A model generated the notes under the pieces. That model had not been told where the DNA came from and did not search any database. It was given only the letters and a program-made list of their open reading frames with translations. A stretch of DNA of 64,000 nucleotides from Gammaproteobacteria bacterium (GTDB taxonomy: Bacteria; Pseudomonadota; Gammaproteobacteria; Steroidobacterales; Steroidobacteraceae): contig JADZCS010000227.1 in the NCBI GenBank assembly GCA_020851435.1, positions 1 to 64,000 on the forward strand, written 5' to 3'. Of the stretch, positions 12,767 to 22,047 are shown piece by piece (the stretch's first letter is position 1; every line of letters begins with the position of its first letter). Position numbers and translations under genes: made by a program.

Positions 12767-15700
12767 TTACTTCACCTTCACCGGATCAGCCGGCCGCGGC
12801 GGCAGGCCACGCGGCGTCGCCGGCAGCTTGCGCATCACCTCGGCTACGGCGCGATCGAGCTGGGCGTCCTCGCCGCGCATGACCGCGGCGGGCTCGTTCT
12901 CGACGACGATGTCCGGGCTCACGCCTTCGCCCTCGATCACGTAGCGCCCGTCGGCGCTCGCGGTCGCGTATTCGGGCACGAAGGTCAGTCCGCCGTCGAT
13001 GAGCGGGCCGTGGTCGGTGATGCCCACCACGCCGCCCCAGCTGCGCTTGCCGATCAGCGGGCCCAGGCCCGCCTCGCGGAACATGTACGGGAAGATGTCG
13101 CCGTCGGACGCGGAGGTCTCGTTGACCAGCGCCGCCATCGGCCCGACCTGTACGGCGCTCGGGTAGGTGTCGATCGTTTCCCCGTTGCGCGCGTAGCCCA
13201 GTCCGGTCAGCTTCCGCGACAGGCGCCCGATCAGCATCTGCGAGATGTTGCCGCCGCCGTTGCCGCGCACGTCGACGATCAGGCCTTCCTTGCGCTTCTG
13301 CGGGTACCACCACTTGGTGAACTCGCGGATGCCGTCCTCGCCCATGTCCGGGATGTGGATGTAGCCGAGTCGGCCGCCGCTGGCGCGCGCGACGCGCTCC
13401 ATATTGCCGTGCACCCACTCCAGGTACAGCAGGGAATCTTCGCTGCGGATCGGCTGCCAGGCGACAGTGCGCGCGCCCTTGCCATCGGCAGTTGAGGCGA
13501 CCTTCCATTCCACTGGCTTGCCGGTCTCGGCCTGCAGCAGCTGCCAGGGGTTGTCGCTCGCGCGCAGCTCCCGGCCGTTGATGGCCAGCACGTAGTCGCC
13601 AACCTTCACGTCCACGCCGACCTCGGTCAGCGGCGAGCGGTAGGTCTGCTCCTCGTTCTGGCCGGCGAAGATCTTCGAGATGCGGTAGCGGCCCGCGGCC
13701 GCGTCCAGCTCGAAGCGCGCGCCGGGCAGCGCGACCTTCGGCCTCGCCGGCAGCCGCGTGTCGCCGCCCTGGATGTAGGCGTGCGATACGTTCAGCTCGC
13801 CGATCATCTCGCCGATGATGTAGTTGAGGTCGCTGCGGTGCGCCACGTGGCGCACCAGCGGTGCATAGCGGTCGCGCAGCGCGGCCCAGTCGTAACCGTG
13901 CATGTTGGCCGCATAGAAGTGGTCGCGGAACCTGCGCCAGGTCTCGGCGAAGATGCCCGCGTACTCTTCGGACGGCACGCGATCGACCGCCAGGCCGTCG
14001 AGCGACACGCCCTTGGCGTCCTTGGCATCGGCGCCGGCCTCGGCGACCTTGAGTTCGCCGCCCGGGTAGCTCAGCAGCACCTTCTTGCCGTCGGCCGAGA
14101 GCTCGTAGCCCTGCACGTCCTCGCCGACGGTCTTGGCCTCGCGGTCCTCGATCGAGTAGGCGACCAGTCGCGGCTTTTCCGTTCCTTCCCGGCCGTAATA
14201 GAACGGGCTGATCACGCGATAGAGCAGGTGCTTGTCGGTGACGCTGAGGTCGGTGTAGTTGTCGGGGTCGACAGGCACGCGCAGCGCGCGCCCGACGAGG
14301 CCGTCGAACTCGATCCTCAGGTCCCTGGGCTTCTGCGGCGCCTCGTCGTCCGCCGGCTTCTTCTTCGCGTCCTTCTCCGCGGGCTTCTCGTCGTCGTTGC
14401 GCGCGGCGAACGGGTTGCCGACGTCGCGGCGCAGCGCCACGGCATAGATGCCGATGTTGCGGCTGCCCGCGAAATCGAACTCCTGGTTCGAGAGCTGCGG
14501 GTGGAACTCGCGCAGGCTCAGGAAGTACAGCAGTTCGCCCTTCGGGTCCCAGGCGGGGTTGCCGGCCTGGAAGTTCTCGGGCGTGACGCGGCGCGACTGG
14601 CCGTCGGCCGAACTCCACACCCACACAGACTGGAACTGCGCGTCGTCGGTGCGTGAGTAGGCGAGGTAGCGCGAGTCGGGCGAGAAGCGGTAGTCGGTGG
14701 GCGCCTCGGCTCGATCGTCGTAGACCTGCGTGAGCTTGCGGCTGGCCACGTCGACCACGAACAGGCGGCTGTCCTTGTCGCGCAGCGCGATGCGTGCCGA
14801 GTCGGGCGACCACACCGGGTGATACCAGCGGGTCTTGGACCCGGAGGTCAGGGCGCGCGCGGCGCCGCCGCCGTCGGCGGGCGTCACGTACAGTTCTTCC
14901 TCGCCGCTGGCGTCCGAGATGTAGGCGACGAGCTTGCCGTCCGGCGACCAGGCTGCCTCTCGGTCGTGCGCGCCCGAGGAGCGCGTGAGGTTGCGGGTCA
15001 CGCCGTCGCGCGCCGGCACCGTGAACACGTCGCCGCGTGCCACGATCAGCACGCGCTCGAGGCCAGGGCTGGCCTGCACGGATTCGACGTTGTCCTTGAC
15101 CGCGAGCCGCTCGGGCCGCGTTGCCACGCCGTCGGTGGGCACGTGCACGCTGAGCGCGCGGTCCGTTCCCGCGCGCGTGTCGAACACGTGCAGTTCGCCA
15201 CCCAGTTCATAGGCGATCTGGCCGGCGCCGTCGGCGCTGGGCCAGCGCACGTCGAAGCTGGTCGAGTGCGTTGCCTGCGTGGTCTGTCCGCTCGCGGTGT
15301 CGTAGCGGTAGAGGTTCAGCGTGCCGCTGCGATCCGAGGCGAACCAGACCGAGCCGCCGATCCACATCGGGTCGCGGTCGGTGCGCGCGTCGTCGGTGAT
15401 GCGCTGCAGGCCCTGGGTGGCGAGGTCCAGGATGTAGAGGTCCGAGGCCCAGCCGCCCTGGTAGCGCTTCCAGGTCCGGAAGTCGCGCCACAGCGGCGAA
15501 TACACGACGCGCTTGCCGTCGGGCGAGAAGTCCGCGCCGCCGCCCTTGGGAACCGGCAGCTGCACCGGCAGGCCGCCGGCCACGGGCACGGTGTACAGCT
15601 TGGCGTCGCTCATCCCGAAGGCGTCGCGCTTCGAGCGGAACAGGATGGACTTGCCGTCGGGGGTCCAGCCGTAGACGAGGTTGTCGTAACCCCAGCGGTC

Positions 15701-16036
15701 CGGCAGCGGGCCCGCTGCGGGGTAGAAGGTCAGCTGGCGCGGCACGCCGCCGGTTGCCGGCATCACGTAGACCTGCTCATCGCCGCCGTACTGGCCCGTG
15801 AAGGCGATCCACTGGCCGTCGGGCGAGAAGCGCGCGAACAGCTCGAGGCCCGGATGCGCGGTGAGCCGCACGGCCGTGCCGCCGCTCGTGGGCACGGTCC
15901 ACAGGTCGCCACCGTAGGTGAAGACGACCTTGTCGCCGTGGATGTCCGGGAAGCGCAGCAGGCGCGTCGGCTCGTCGGCCGCCTGGGCGGTCATCGAGCA
16001 GGCGAGCAGCGTGGCGGCGATCAGGTAACGATGCAT
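12767..16036 (-). CDS. Tricorn-like S41-family protease with signal peptide
   Basis: 1089 aa; signal peptide '[22 protein letters not shown]', repeated beta-propeller 'SPDGKxxVY' blades, PDZ-like region, '[15 protein letters not shown]' and '[22 protein letters not shown]' S41 motifs. Confidence 0.93.
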   Translation of the reverse strand: MHRYLIAATLLACSMTAQAADEPTRLLRFPDIHGDKVVFTYGGDLWTVPTSGGTAVRLTAHPGLELFARFSPDGQWIAFTGQYGGDEQVYVMPATGGVPRQLTFYPAAGPLPDRWGYDNLVYGWTPDGKSILFRSKRDAFGMSDAKLYTVPVAGGLPVQLPVPKGGGADFSPDGKRVVYSPLWRDFRTWKRYQGGWASDLYILDLATQGLQRITDDARTDRDPMWIGGSVWFASDRSGTLNLYRYDTASGQTTQATHSTSFDVRWPSADGAGQIAYELGGELHVFDTRAGTDRALSVHVPTDGVATRPERLAVKDNVESVQASPGLERVLIVARGDVFTVPARDGVTRNLTRSSGAHDREAAWSPDGKLVAYISDASGEEELYVTPADGGGAARALTSGSKTRWYHPVWSPDSARIALRDKDSRLFVVDVASRKLTQVYDDRAEAPTDYRFSPDSRYLAYSRTDDAQFQSVWVWSSADGQSRRVTPENFQAGNPAWDPKGELLYFLSLREFHPQLSNQEFDFAGSRNIGIYAVALRRDVGNPFAARNDDEKPAEKDAKKKPADDEAPQKPRDLRIEFDGLVGRALRVPVDPDNYTDLSVTDKHLLYRVISPFYYGREGTEKPRLVAYSIEDREAKTVGEDVQGYELSADGKKVLLSYPGGELKVAEAGADAKDAKGVSLDGLAVDRVPSEEYAGIFAETWRRFRDHFYAANMHGYDWAALRDRYAPLVRHVAHRSDLNYIIGEMIGELNVSHAYIQGGDTRLPARPKVALPGARFELDAAAGRYRISKIFAGQNEEQTYRSPLTEVGVDVKVGDYVLAINGRELRASDNPWQLLQAETGKPVEWKVASTADGKGARTVAWQPIRSEDSLLYLEWVHGNMERVARASGGRLGYIHIPDMGEDGIREFTKWWYPQKRKEGLIVDVRGNGGGNISQMLIGRLSRKLTGLGYARNGETIDTYPSAVQVGPMAALVNETSASDGDIFPYMFREAGLGPLIGKRSWGGVVGITDHGPLIDGGLTFVPEYATASADGRYVIEGEGVSPDIVVENEPAAVMRGEDAQLDRAVAEVMRKLPATPRGLPPRPADPVKVK

Positions 16037-16072
16037 GACATTTTCCCCCAGAAGAACTTGCGACGTCCTTGT

Positions 16073-17038
16073 TCAGCGTGCGCGGGCGAAGGCATCCGTG
16101 GCGGTCACGAGCTGGTGCGTGTTGCCGGCCTCCATGGCCGAGTGACCCGCATCGGGAACGACGTGGAACGCGGCCTCGGGCCAGGCCTGGTGCAGGGCCC
16201 AGGCAGACATCATCGGGCAGACCACGTCGTAGCGGCCCTGCACGATCACGCCCGGGATGTGCCGGATGCGGCCGACGTCGGCCAGCAGCTGGTCCTCGCG
16301 GCGGAAGAATCCGCCGTTGACGAAGTAGTGGCACTCGATGCGCGCGACCGCGAGCGCGAACTTGTCCTGGCCCCAGCTCGCCACGTTGGCCTCGTTGGGC
16401 AGCAGGAAGCTCGTCGAGCCTTCCCACACGGCCCAGGCGCGCGCGGCGGCGACCGCCTCGCGGCGATCGTCGCCCGTGAGGCGGCGGTAGAACGCGCGGA
16501 TCATGTCGCCGCGTTCCTTCGCGGGAATCGCCGCGGCGTAGGCCTGCCAGCGGTCCGGGTACAGCGCGCCGGCGCCGTGCGGATCCTGGTAGAACCAGTC
16601 GAGCTCGGTCTTGCGCAGCATGAAGATGCCGCGCAGCACGAGTTCGGTCACGCGCTCGGGATGGGTCTCGGCGTAGGCGAGGCCCAGCGTCGAGCCCCAG
16701 GATCCGCCGAACACCAGCCAGCGCTCGATGCCGAGGTGTTCGCGCAGCTGCTCCATGTCGGCCACGAGGTGCCAGGTGGTGTTGGCCACGAGGCTCGCAT
16801 GCGGCCGGCTGCGGCCGCAGCCGCGCTGGTCGAACACCACGATGCGGTAGCGCTTCGGGTCGAAGAAGCGCCGCGAGGTGGTGCCTGCGCCGGCGCCGGG
16901 GCCGCCGTGAACGAACACCGCGGGCTTGCCCTTGGGATTGCCGCATTCTTCCCAGTAGATGCGGTGACCGTCGCCGACCTTGAGGAAACCGTGCCGGTAG
17001 GGCTCGATCTCGGGATACAGCTTGCGTTGCCTGGCCAT
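16073..17038 (-). CDS. pip: Prolyl iminopeptidase (alpha/beta hydrolase, S33)
   Basis: 'LYPEIEPYRHGFLKVGDGHRIYWEECGNPKGKPAVFVHGGPGAG', 'VFGGSWGSTLGLAYAETHPERV'. Confidence 0.95.
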   Translation of the reverse strand: MARQRKLYPEIEPYRHGFLKVGDGHRIYWEECGNPKGKPAVFVHGGPGAGAGTTSRRFFDPKRYRIVVFDQRGCGRSRPHASLVANTTWHLVADMEQLREHLGIERWLVFGGSWGSTLGLAYAETHPERVTELVLRGIFMLRKTELDWFYQDPHGAGALYPDRWQAYAAAIPAKERGDMIRAFYRRLTGDDRREAVAAARAWAVWEGSTSFLLPNEANVASWGQDKFALAVARIECHYFVNGGFFRREDQLLADVGRIRHIPGVIVQGRYDVVCPMMSAWALHQAWPEAAFHVVPDAGHSAMEAGNTHQLVTATDAFARAR

Positions 17039-17051
17039 CAGGATGTGCCCC

Positions 17052-17570
17052 TCAGAACTTGTATTCCTCGACCGCGGTGCCGGTGAGCGTGTAGGCCGCT
17101 GCGCCGAGGCGCGTGCTCTTTGACTTCGTGCCCATCTTGCCCGTGATCCAGTACGCGGCGTACATCGAGTCCAGCGACAGGCCCTTGTTCATGACCACGA
17201 ACACCATCTGGTTGGCCGGCGGCGGCGGGACGTGTATGCAGGCGCCGAAATAAGGCACCAGGAAGAACTCTGTGACCAGGCCTTTCTCGTCGAGTTCCAG
17301 GGGCACGATGAAGCCCGGGATCTTGACCTCGACGCCCTCGAGCGCCTTGTTGACGTTGAAGTTCATGCGCTGCTGGGCGGCAAGGCCGCCGGACTCGCCG
17401 CTCAGGTAATCGTGCGAGGGCGGCGGCGGCGCGAGGTCGTAGCTGCCGCGCTCGTTCTCGGGCAGCAGGTCGATCCAGTCGAGTTCACGCGGCGCGGCCT
17501 GCGCCGTGGCCACGACCAGGACCGAGAACAGGGCGATCAGCAGGGAACGGATTTTCATCATCGACCTCAT
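17052..17570 (-). CDS. DUF3299-domain exported protein
   Basis: Signal peptide 'MKIRSLLIALFSVLVVATAQAA'; 'VKIPGFIVPLELDEKGLVTEFFLVPYFGACIHVPPPPANQMVFV'. Start ATG at 17570 overlaps the stop of the upstream permease (ATGA). Confidence 0.85.
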   Translation of the reverse strand: MRSMMKIRSLLIALFSVLVVATAQAAPRELDWIDLLPENERGSYDLAPPPPSHDYLSGESGGLAAQQRMNFNVNKALEGVEVKIPGFIVPLELDEKGLVTEFFLVPYFGACIHVPPPPANQMVFVVMNKGLSLDSMYAAYWITGKMGTKSKSTRLGAAAYTLTGTAVEEYKF

Positions 17571-18913
17571 GTGCGGATGGTCAGGCCATCCGCGAGCGAA
17601 TTGCGATAGGCACGCCAGGCCGGCAGCAGGCCGGCGGCCAGCCCGGCCAGGACGACCCCGCACAGGATGATCGCATCCTGCGCGGTGGGCAGTCCAAGCG
17701 TGATGTAGAGACCGTAGTGCGCGCCCAGGAACGGCGCGGCGGCGGCCAGCAGGCCGTAGGTGCCGGCCAGGCCCAGCACCACGCCGCCCAGCGCGAGCAG
17801 GCCCGATTCGAGCAGCATCAGCGCGAACACCTGTGCGGGCCGCGCGCCGACCGAGCGCAGGATCGCCATTTCGCGGCGCCGCTCGTTGAGGCTGGTGAGG
17901 ATCGCCGCGAGCATGCCCAGCAGGCCGGCCAGCACGACGCAGGCCGCGACCATCATGAGCGCCCTGTCGGCGACGCCCACGAGTTCCCACAGCTGCTGCA
18001 GGGCCACGCCCGGGATGATCGCGGTGAGCGGCTCGGCCTTGTACTCGTTGAGCGCGCGCTGCATCTGGAACAGCCCCGCGCGGTCCTTCATGCCCACGAG
18101 GAACGCGGTGATGGCCACGGGCTCGTGTGGTACTGGGGCTTCTTCATGCGCGTGTTCGTCGTGCGCATGGGTGTCCGCCTCGCTCGGAGGTGGCGGCGGC
18201 GGAGCAAGGCGCTGGCCGACGCGCGTGCCGATGGCCGGCGGCGCCGGCGCGGGCCGCTTCATGCCGCTCTCCCAGCCGACGTGGATCTCGTCGATCGCCG
18301 CGAGGTCGACGTGCACGGCGCGGTCGACCGGCGTGCCGGTCGGCTCGAGGATGCCGACGACCGTGAACGGATGGTCGTCGTGCTTCGCGAAACTCACCTC
18401 GCCGAGACCGTGCGCGACGGTGATGCTGCTGCCGACCGAGTAGCCGAGCTTGGCCGCGACCTCGGCGCCCAGCACGGCCTCGCGCGCGCCCACGAAGGGC
18501 TTTCCGGCCGCGAAAGCCAGCGGACGCTTGCGCCCGTAGCGGTAGTGCTCGAAGTAGGCGCCGCTGGTGCCCAGCACGCGATAGCCGCGGTGCGAATCGC
18601 CCAGCGAGATCGGGATGGTCCAGGCCACGTCGCGGTGGCGCGCGACGAGCTGGTAGCTCTGCCAGGACACGTTGGCCGTGGCGTCGCCGACCCTGAACAC
18701 CGAGTACAGCAGCAGGTTCAGCGGGCCGCTGCGCGCGCCGACCACGAGGTCGACGCCGGAGACGGTGCTGGCGAAGCTGTCGCGCGCCTCGGCGCGCAGT
18801 TTCTGCACGCCCAGCAGCAGCGTGACGCTCACGGCGATCGCGAACACGGTGAGTCCCGCGGTCAGGCGCCGGTTCCACAGCGAGCGCGCCGCCAGCCGCA
18901 CGAGCGGGCTCAT
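17567..18913 (-). CDS. ABC transporter permease, FtsX/MacB-like
   Basis: 448 aa from MSPLVRLAARSLWNRRLTAGLTVFAIAVSV; four TMs with large periplasmic domain; 'NERRREMAILRSVGARPAQVFALMLLES' FtsX signature; His-rich loop. Confidence 0.92.
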   Translation of the reverse strand: MSPLVRLAARSLWNRRLTAGLTVFAIAVSVTLLLGVQKLRAEARDSFASTVSGVDLVVGARSGPLNLLLYSVFRVGDATANVSWQSYQLVARHRDVAWTIPISLGDSHRGYRVLGTSGAYFEHYRYGRKRPLAFAAGKPFVGAREAVLGAEVAAKLGYSVGSSITVAHGLGEVSFAKHDDHPFTVVGILEPTGTPVDRAVHVDLAAIDEIHVGWESGMKRPAPAPPAIGTRVGQRLAPPPPPPSEADTHAHDEHAHEEAPVPHEPVAITAFLVGMKDRAGLFQMQRALNEYKAEPLTAIIPGVALQQLWELVGVADRALMMVAACVVLAGLLGMLAAILTSLNERRREMAILRSVGARPAQVFALMLLESGLLALGGVVLGLAGTYGLLAAAAPFLGAHYGLYITLGLPTAQDAIILCGVVLAGLAAGLLPAWRAYRNSLADGLTIRT

Positions 18914-19620
18914 GCGGCCTCCGCGGCGGGCCGGGCCCGGTTGATTTCGTCGAGCGCGATCCGCCGGTCGAAGCGCGCGCCCAGCGCGGTGTCGTGGCTC
19001 ACGAACAGCAGCGCCGCGCCGGCCGCGGCGCACTCGTCCATGAGCAGCGTCAGGAAGGCCTCGCGCGCATCCGTGTCCAGCGCCGAGGTGGGCTCGTCGG
19101 CGATGATCACCTCGGGCCGCCCGAGCAGCGCGCGCGCGACGGCCACGCGCTGCTGCTGGCCGATCGAGAGTTCCGTGACCGGCCGGGCCAGCATGCGCGG
19201 CTCCCGGAGGCCCAGCTCCGCCAGCAGCCGGCGCGCCTCGGCCGGCGCGTCGGCGCCGGCGCGCGCGCGCCGCGCGCTGGAAAAGCCCAGCGGCAGCAGC
19301 ACGTTGTCGAGCACGGGCAGGTAGGGGATCAGGTTGAACATCTGGAACACGAAGCCGACGTGGGCCGCGCGCAGGTGGTCGCGCTCGGCGCCCGAGGCGG
19401 CGACCAGGTCGTGGCCCAGCAGGCGCACGACGCCGGCCTGCGGTCGCAGCACGCCCGCGACCACGCCCAGCAGCGTGCTCTTGCCGCTGCCCGAGGGCCC
19501 GCGCAGGAACACGCGCTCGCCGGCCGCGACGCGGAAGTCCGGCACGTCCAGCACGTCGTGCCCCGGGGTCCACGCGAAGCGGACGTTCTCGAGTTCGATG
19601 GCCGCCGGGCTTGCTGGCAT
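18910..19620 (-). CDS. ABC transporter ATP-binding protein (LolD/MacB-like)
   Basis: Walker A 'GPSGSGKSTLL', signature 'ELSIGQQQRVAVARALL', Walker B 'VIIADEPTSALD'. Confidence 0.95.
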   Translation of the reverse strand: MPASPAAIELENVRFAWTPGHDVLDVPDFRVAAGERVFLRGPSGSGKSTLLGVVAGVLRPQAGVVRLLGHDLVAASGAERDHLRAAHVGFVFQMFNLIPYLPVLDNVLLPLGFSSARRARAGADAPAEARRLLAELGLREPRMLARPVTELSIGQQQRVAVARALLGRPEVIIADEPTSALDTDAREAFLTLLMDECAAAGAALLFVSHDTALGARFDRRIALDEINRARPAAEAA

Positions 19621-19640
19621 CGCTGCTCCGTGGTGAGTGT

Positions 19641-21575
19641 TCAGAACGCCATCCGCACGCCGGCCGCGATGCCGCGGCCGGGCAGGGGCAGGCTGTCCTT
19701 GAGCGGCGACGTGTGCTGGCGGATCTCCTCGTCCAGCAGGTTGCTGCCGTTCAGGAACACGCGCCACTCCTGCCGCCCGACCTGCATAGCATACGAGACG
19801 TCGAGCCCCAGCAGAGTGTAGGCCGCGCTGCTGTCCTCGTAGGCGGCCACCCGCTCCTGGCCGAAGGCGTGCTGCAGGTCGAGCGTCGCCGACCAGGCAT
19901 CCGAGGCGAACTCCAGGCCGGCGCCGAGCCGCAGCGGCGGGATGCGCGGCAGGTCCTGGCCGTCGGCCTCGCCGCGAACGTAATCCGCCGAGAGCAGCAG
20001 TTGCAGCCGCGGGTGCAGCGGCAGGCGGGCCTCGGCCTCGAAGCCGAAGAAACGCGCGTCGCGCTGCAGGAACTCGAACACCGGCAGGTCGTCCTCGACG
20101 GTGCCCGCCGGCGCCAGGAAGATGAAGCCTTGGTAGCGGTTATAGAAGGCGTTCAGCTCGAGCCGGACCGGGCCCGCCAGGCGGCGCAGGCCGACGTCGG
20201 CGGTCAGCGCGCGCTCGCTGCCGAAGCCGGGGTTGCCGACCTCGAACTGGCCGGTGGCCGCGTGCGGTCCGTCCGCGTAGAGCTCCGTGGCGCTGGGGTT
20301 GCGCTCGGTGCGCGTGAGCTGCAGCGCCAGGCCCCAGTCCGCCGACATGCGCCACAGCGCGCCGGCCGAGAGGCTCAGCGCGGTGCCGTCGTGGTCCGGC
20401 AGTTCGGCGACCGCGGCGTCGATGCGCTGGTTCTCGGCGCGCGCGCCGAACTCGGTCGTCCAGTCGCCGGTCTCGCGCTGCGCGAAGCCGTAGAGCGCCA
20501 GCGAACGCGTGCGCGAGGGCGGCACGAAGGCTTCCTCGCCGGCCGCGTCGAAGTCGAGGTCCTGCCACTGGAGGCCGGCGACACCCTTGAAGCCCAGCAC
20601 TTCGCCGAGTTCCGCGGCGACGCGCAGCTCGCGGCCGTCGAGCTGGAACTGCGTGCCGACTTCGCCTGTGGGCGCGATCTCGGCGTGCTCGTACTGGTTC
20701 GCCGCCGCGCGCAGCGACAGGGCCTCGACCACGCCGTCCAGCTCGAGCCGGCCCGCCAGGTCGAGCCGCCGCTGCTGCAGGGCGATATACGCGCCATCCT
20801 CCAGCGGGATGCCGTAGTCGCTGTCGTAGCGGCTGTAGGCCGCGCCGAGGTGGCCTGCGGAGCCGATCCACGAGGCGCCGACGGCGCCGCTGTGGGTGTC
20901 GGTCCAGGTGTTGGGCGCGATGCCGCCCGGGATGCTCGCGTCGTCCGTCTCGCGCCAGGCGCCGTCGAAGTGCAGCGCGACGCTGCCCGCCGCGAGGTCG
21001 ACGCGGCCGGCGGCTGCGCGCTCGTCCAGCGGCGTGTCGCCGCGCAGCTCCAGCGATCCCGATGCGCCGTCCGGCAGCACGGTGTGGATGCGGTTGGTGA
21101 CCACGTTCACCACGCCGCCCGCGGCGCCGCTGCCGAACAGCAGCGTGGCGGGGCCGCGGATGATCTCCACCTGGTCGGCGAGCGAGGGCTCCAGCGCGGC
21201 GGCGTGGTCCTCCGACAGGCCGGAGACGTCCAGCGACGGGTTGCCGTCCACCAGCAGCTGCACGCGGTCGCCGCCCAGGCCGCGGATCACGGGGCGCGAG
21301 GCGGCGGGCCCGAAGTAGGTCGAACTCACGCCGGGCTGGTCGGACAGCGTCTCGCCGAGCGAGGGCGCCACCTGTCGCGCCAGTTCCTCGCCCGTGAGGA
21401 CGGCGGTCGGCTGCACCACGTTCATGCGCGATTCGCCGAGGGCGCTCGCGGTGACGATCACTTCGTCGAGGTGCGGCGCGGCGGACGGTGCCAGCGGCGC
21501 GGACTGGGCCAGCGCGGCGGGCGCGCTGGCGAGGGTCGCGGCGATCGCCACGACCAGGGAACGTGATCTGTTCAA
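19641..21575 (-). CDS. TonB-dependent outer membrane receptor (ZnuD-like candidate)
   Basis: 644 aa; plug domain 'RNLGGDR'-type 'SRPVIRGLGGDRVQLLVDGNPSLDVSGLSEDHAAALEPSLADQVEIIRGPATLLFGSGAAGGVVNVVTNRI'; TTG start, C-terminal 'AGVRMAF'. Confidence 0.92.
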   Translation of the reverse strand: MNRSRSLVVAIAATLASAPAALAQSAPLAPSAAPHLDEVIVTASALGESRMNVVQPTAVLTGEELARQVAPSLGETLSDQPGVSSTYFGPAASRPVIRGLGGDRVQLLVDGNPSLDVSGLSEDHAAALEPSLADQVEIIRGPATLLFGSGAAGGVVNVVTNRIHTVLPDGASGSLELRGDTPLDERAAAGRVDLAAGSVALHFDGAWRETDDASIPGGIAPNTWTDTHSGAVGASWIGSAGHLGAAYSRYDSDYGIPLEDGAYIALQQRRLDLAGRLELDGVVEALSLRAAANQYEHAEIAPTGEVGTQFQLDGRELRVAAELGEVLGFKGVAGLQWQDLDFDAAGEEAFVPPSRTRSLALYGFAQRETGDWTTEFGARAENQRIDAAVAELPDHDGTALSLSAGALWRMSADWGLALQLTRTERNPSATELYADGPHAATGQFEVGNPGFGSERALTADVGLRRLAGPVRLELNAFYNRYQGFIFLAPAGTVEDDLPVFEFLQRDARFFGFEAEARLPLHPRLQLLLSADYVRGEADGQDLPRIPPLRLGAGLEFASDAWSATLDLQHAFGQERVAAYEDSSAAYTLLGLDVSYAMQVGRQEWRVFLNGSNLLDEEIRQHTSPLKDSLPLPGRGIAAGVRMAF

Positions 21576-21596
21576 TGCAGGATCTCTCGTGTCTGG

Positions 21597-21617
21597 CGGC
21601 CGTCGAAGCGACGGCCG
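21597..21617. promoter_or_regulatory. Perfect 9-bp stem/3-nt loop hairpin between His-rich small gene and TonB receptor
   Basis: CGGCCGTCG-AAG-CGACGGCCG read directly. Confidence 0.5.
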
Positions 21618-21662
21618 TGGGACGTACCGGCACCGACGCCTGGGCGCCGGGCCGGATCGAAC

Positions 21663-21983
21663 TCAGGCAGGCACGAGAGCGGGCGGCGCGCGGGCCGAGT
21701 AGGCTGCGGGAATCGAGGCTGCGAGCGGCAGGGGCAGGTCCCGCTGCGCGCACAGGCTGAGCGGCGTGGTGGCGGCGACGACCACGACCGGCGACGGCGC
21801 GGGCCCCATGCGGTCCTGCGCCACGCACAGCTCGCAGTAGTGGGCGTGCGACTGGCCGTGCGCGTGTCCGGTGTCGTGGGCGTGGCCGGCGGTCATGAAC
21901 TGCGCGCAGACCAGCAGTGCCGCCAGCGCCAGCAGCAGCCGGCGGGCAGTCAGGGTCGCGAGCAGTGAACGGACGCGGTTCAT
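21663..21983 (-). CDS. Small exported His-rich protein (DUF2946-like)
   Basis: Signal-like N-terminus 'RRLLLALAALLVCAQFMTAGHAHDTGHAHGQSHAHYCELCVAQ' with 6 His and CxxC. Confidence 0.65.
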   Translation of the reverse strand: MNRVRSLLATLTARRLLLALAALLVCAQFMTAGHAHDTGHAHGQSHAHYCELCVAQDRMGPAPSPVVVVAATTPLSLCAQRDLPLPLAASIPAAYSARAPPALVPA

Positions 21984-22047
21984 GGCGGCGCGAAGTATAT
22001 CAGCCCGCCCGGTGGCGCCCGGGGCGGTACCCCCCGATAATGCCCGG

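Noticed and set aside
21985-22047. Zur box or cobalamin riboswitch upstream of the metal-uptake locus
   Set aside because: No convincing palindromic Zur consensus; the intergenic space is too short and lacks riboswitch-like conserved blocks. Only a TATACT -10-like hexamer is visible before the 21983 start.
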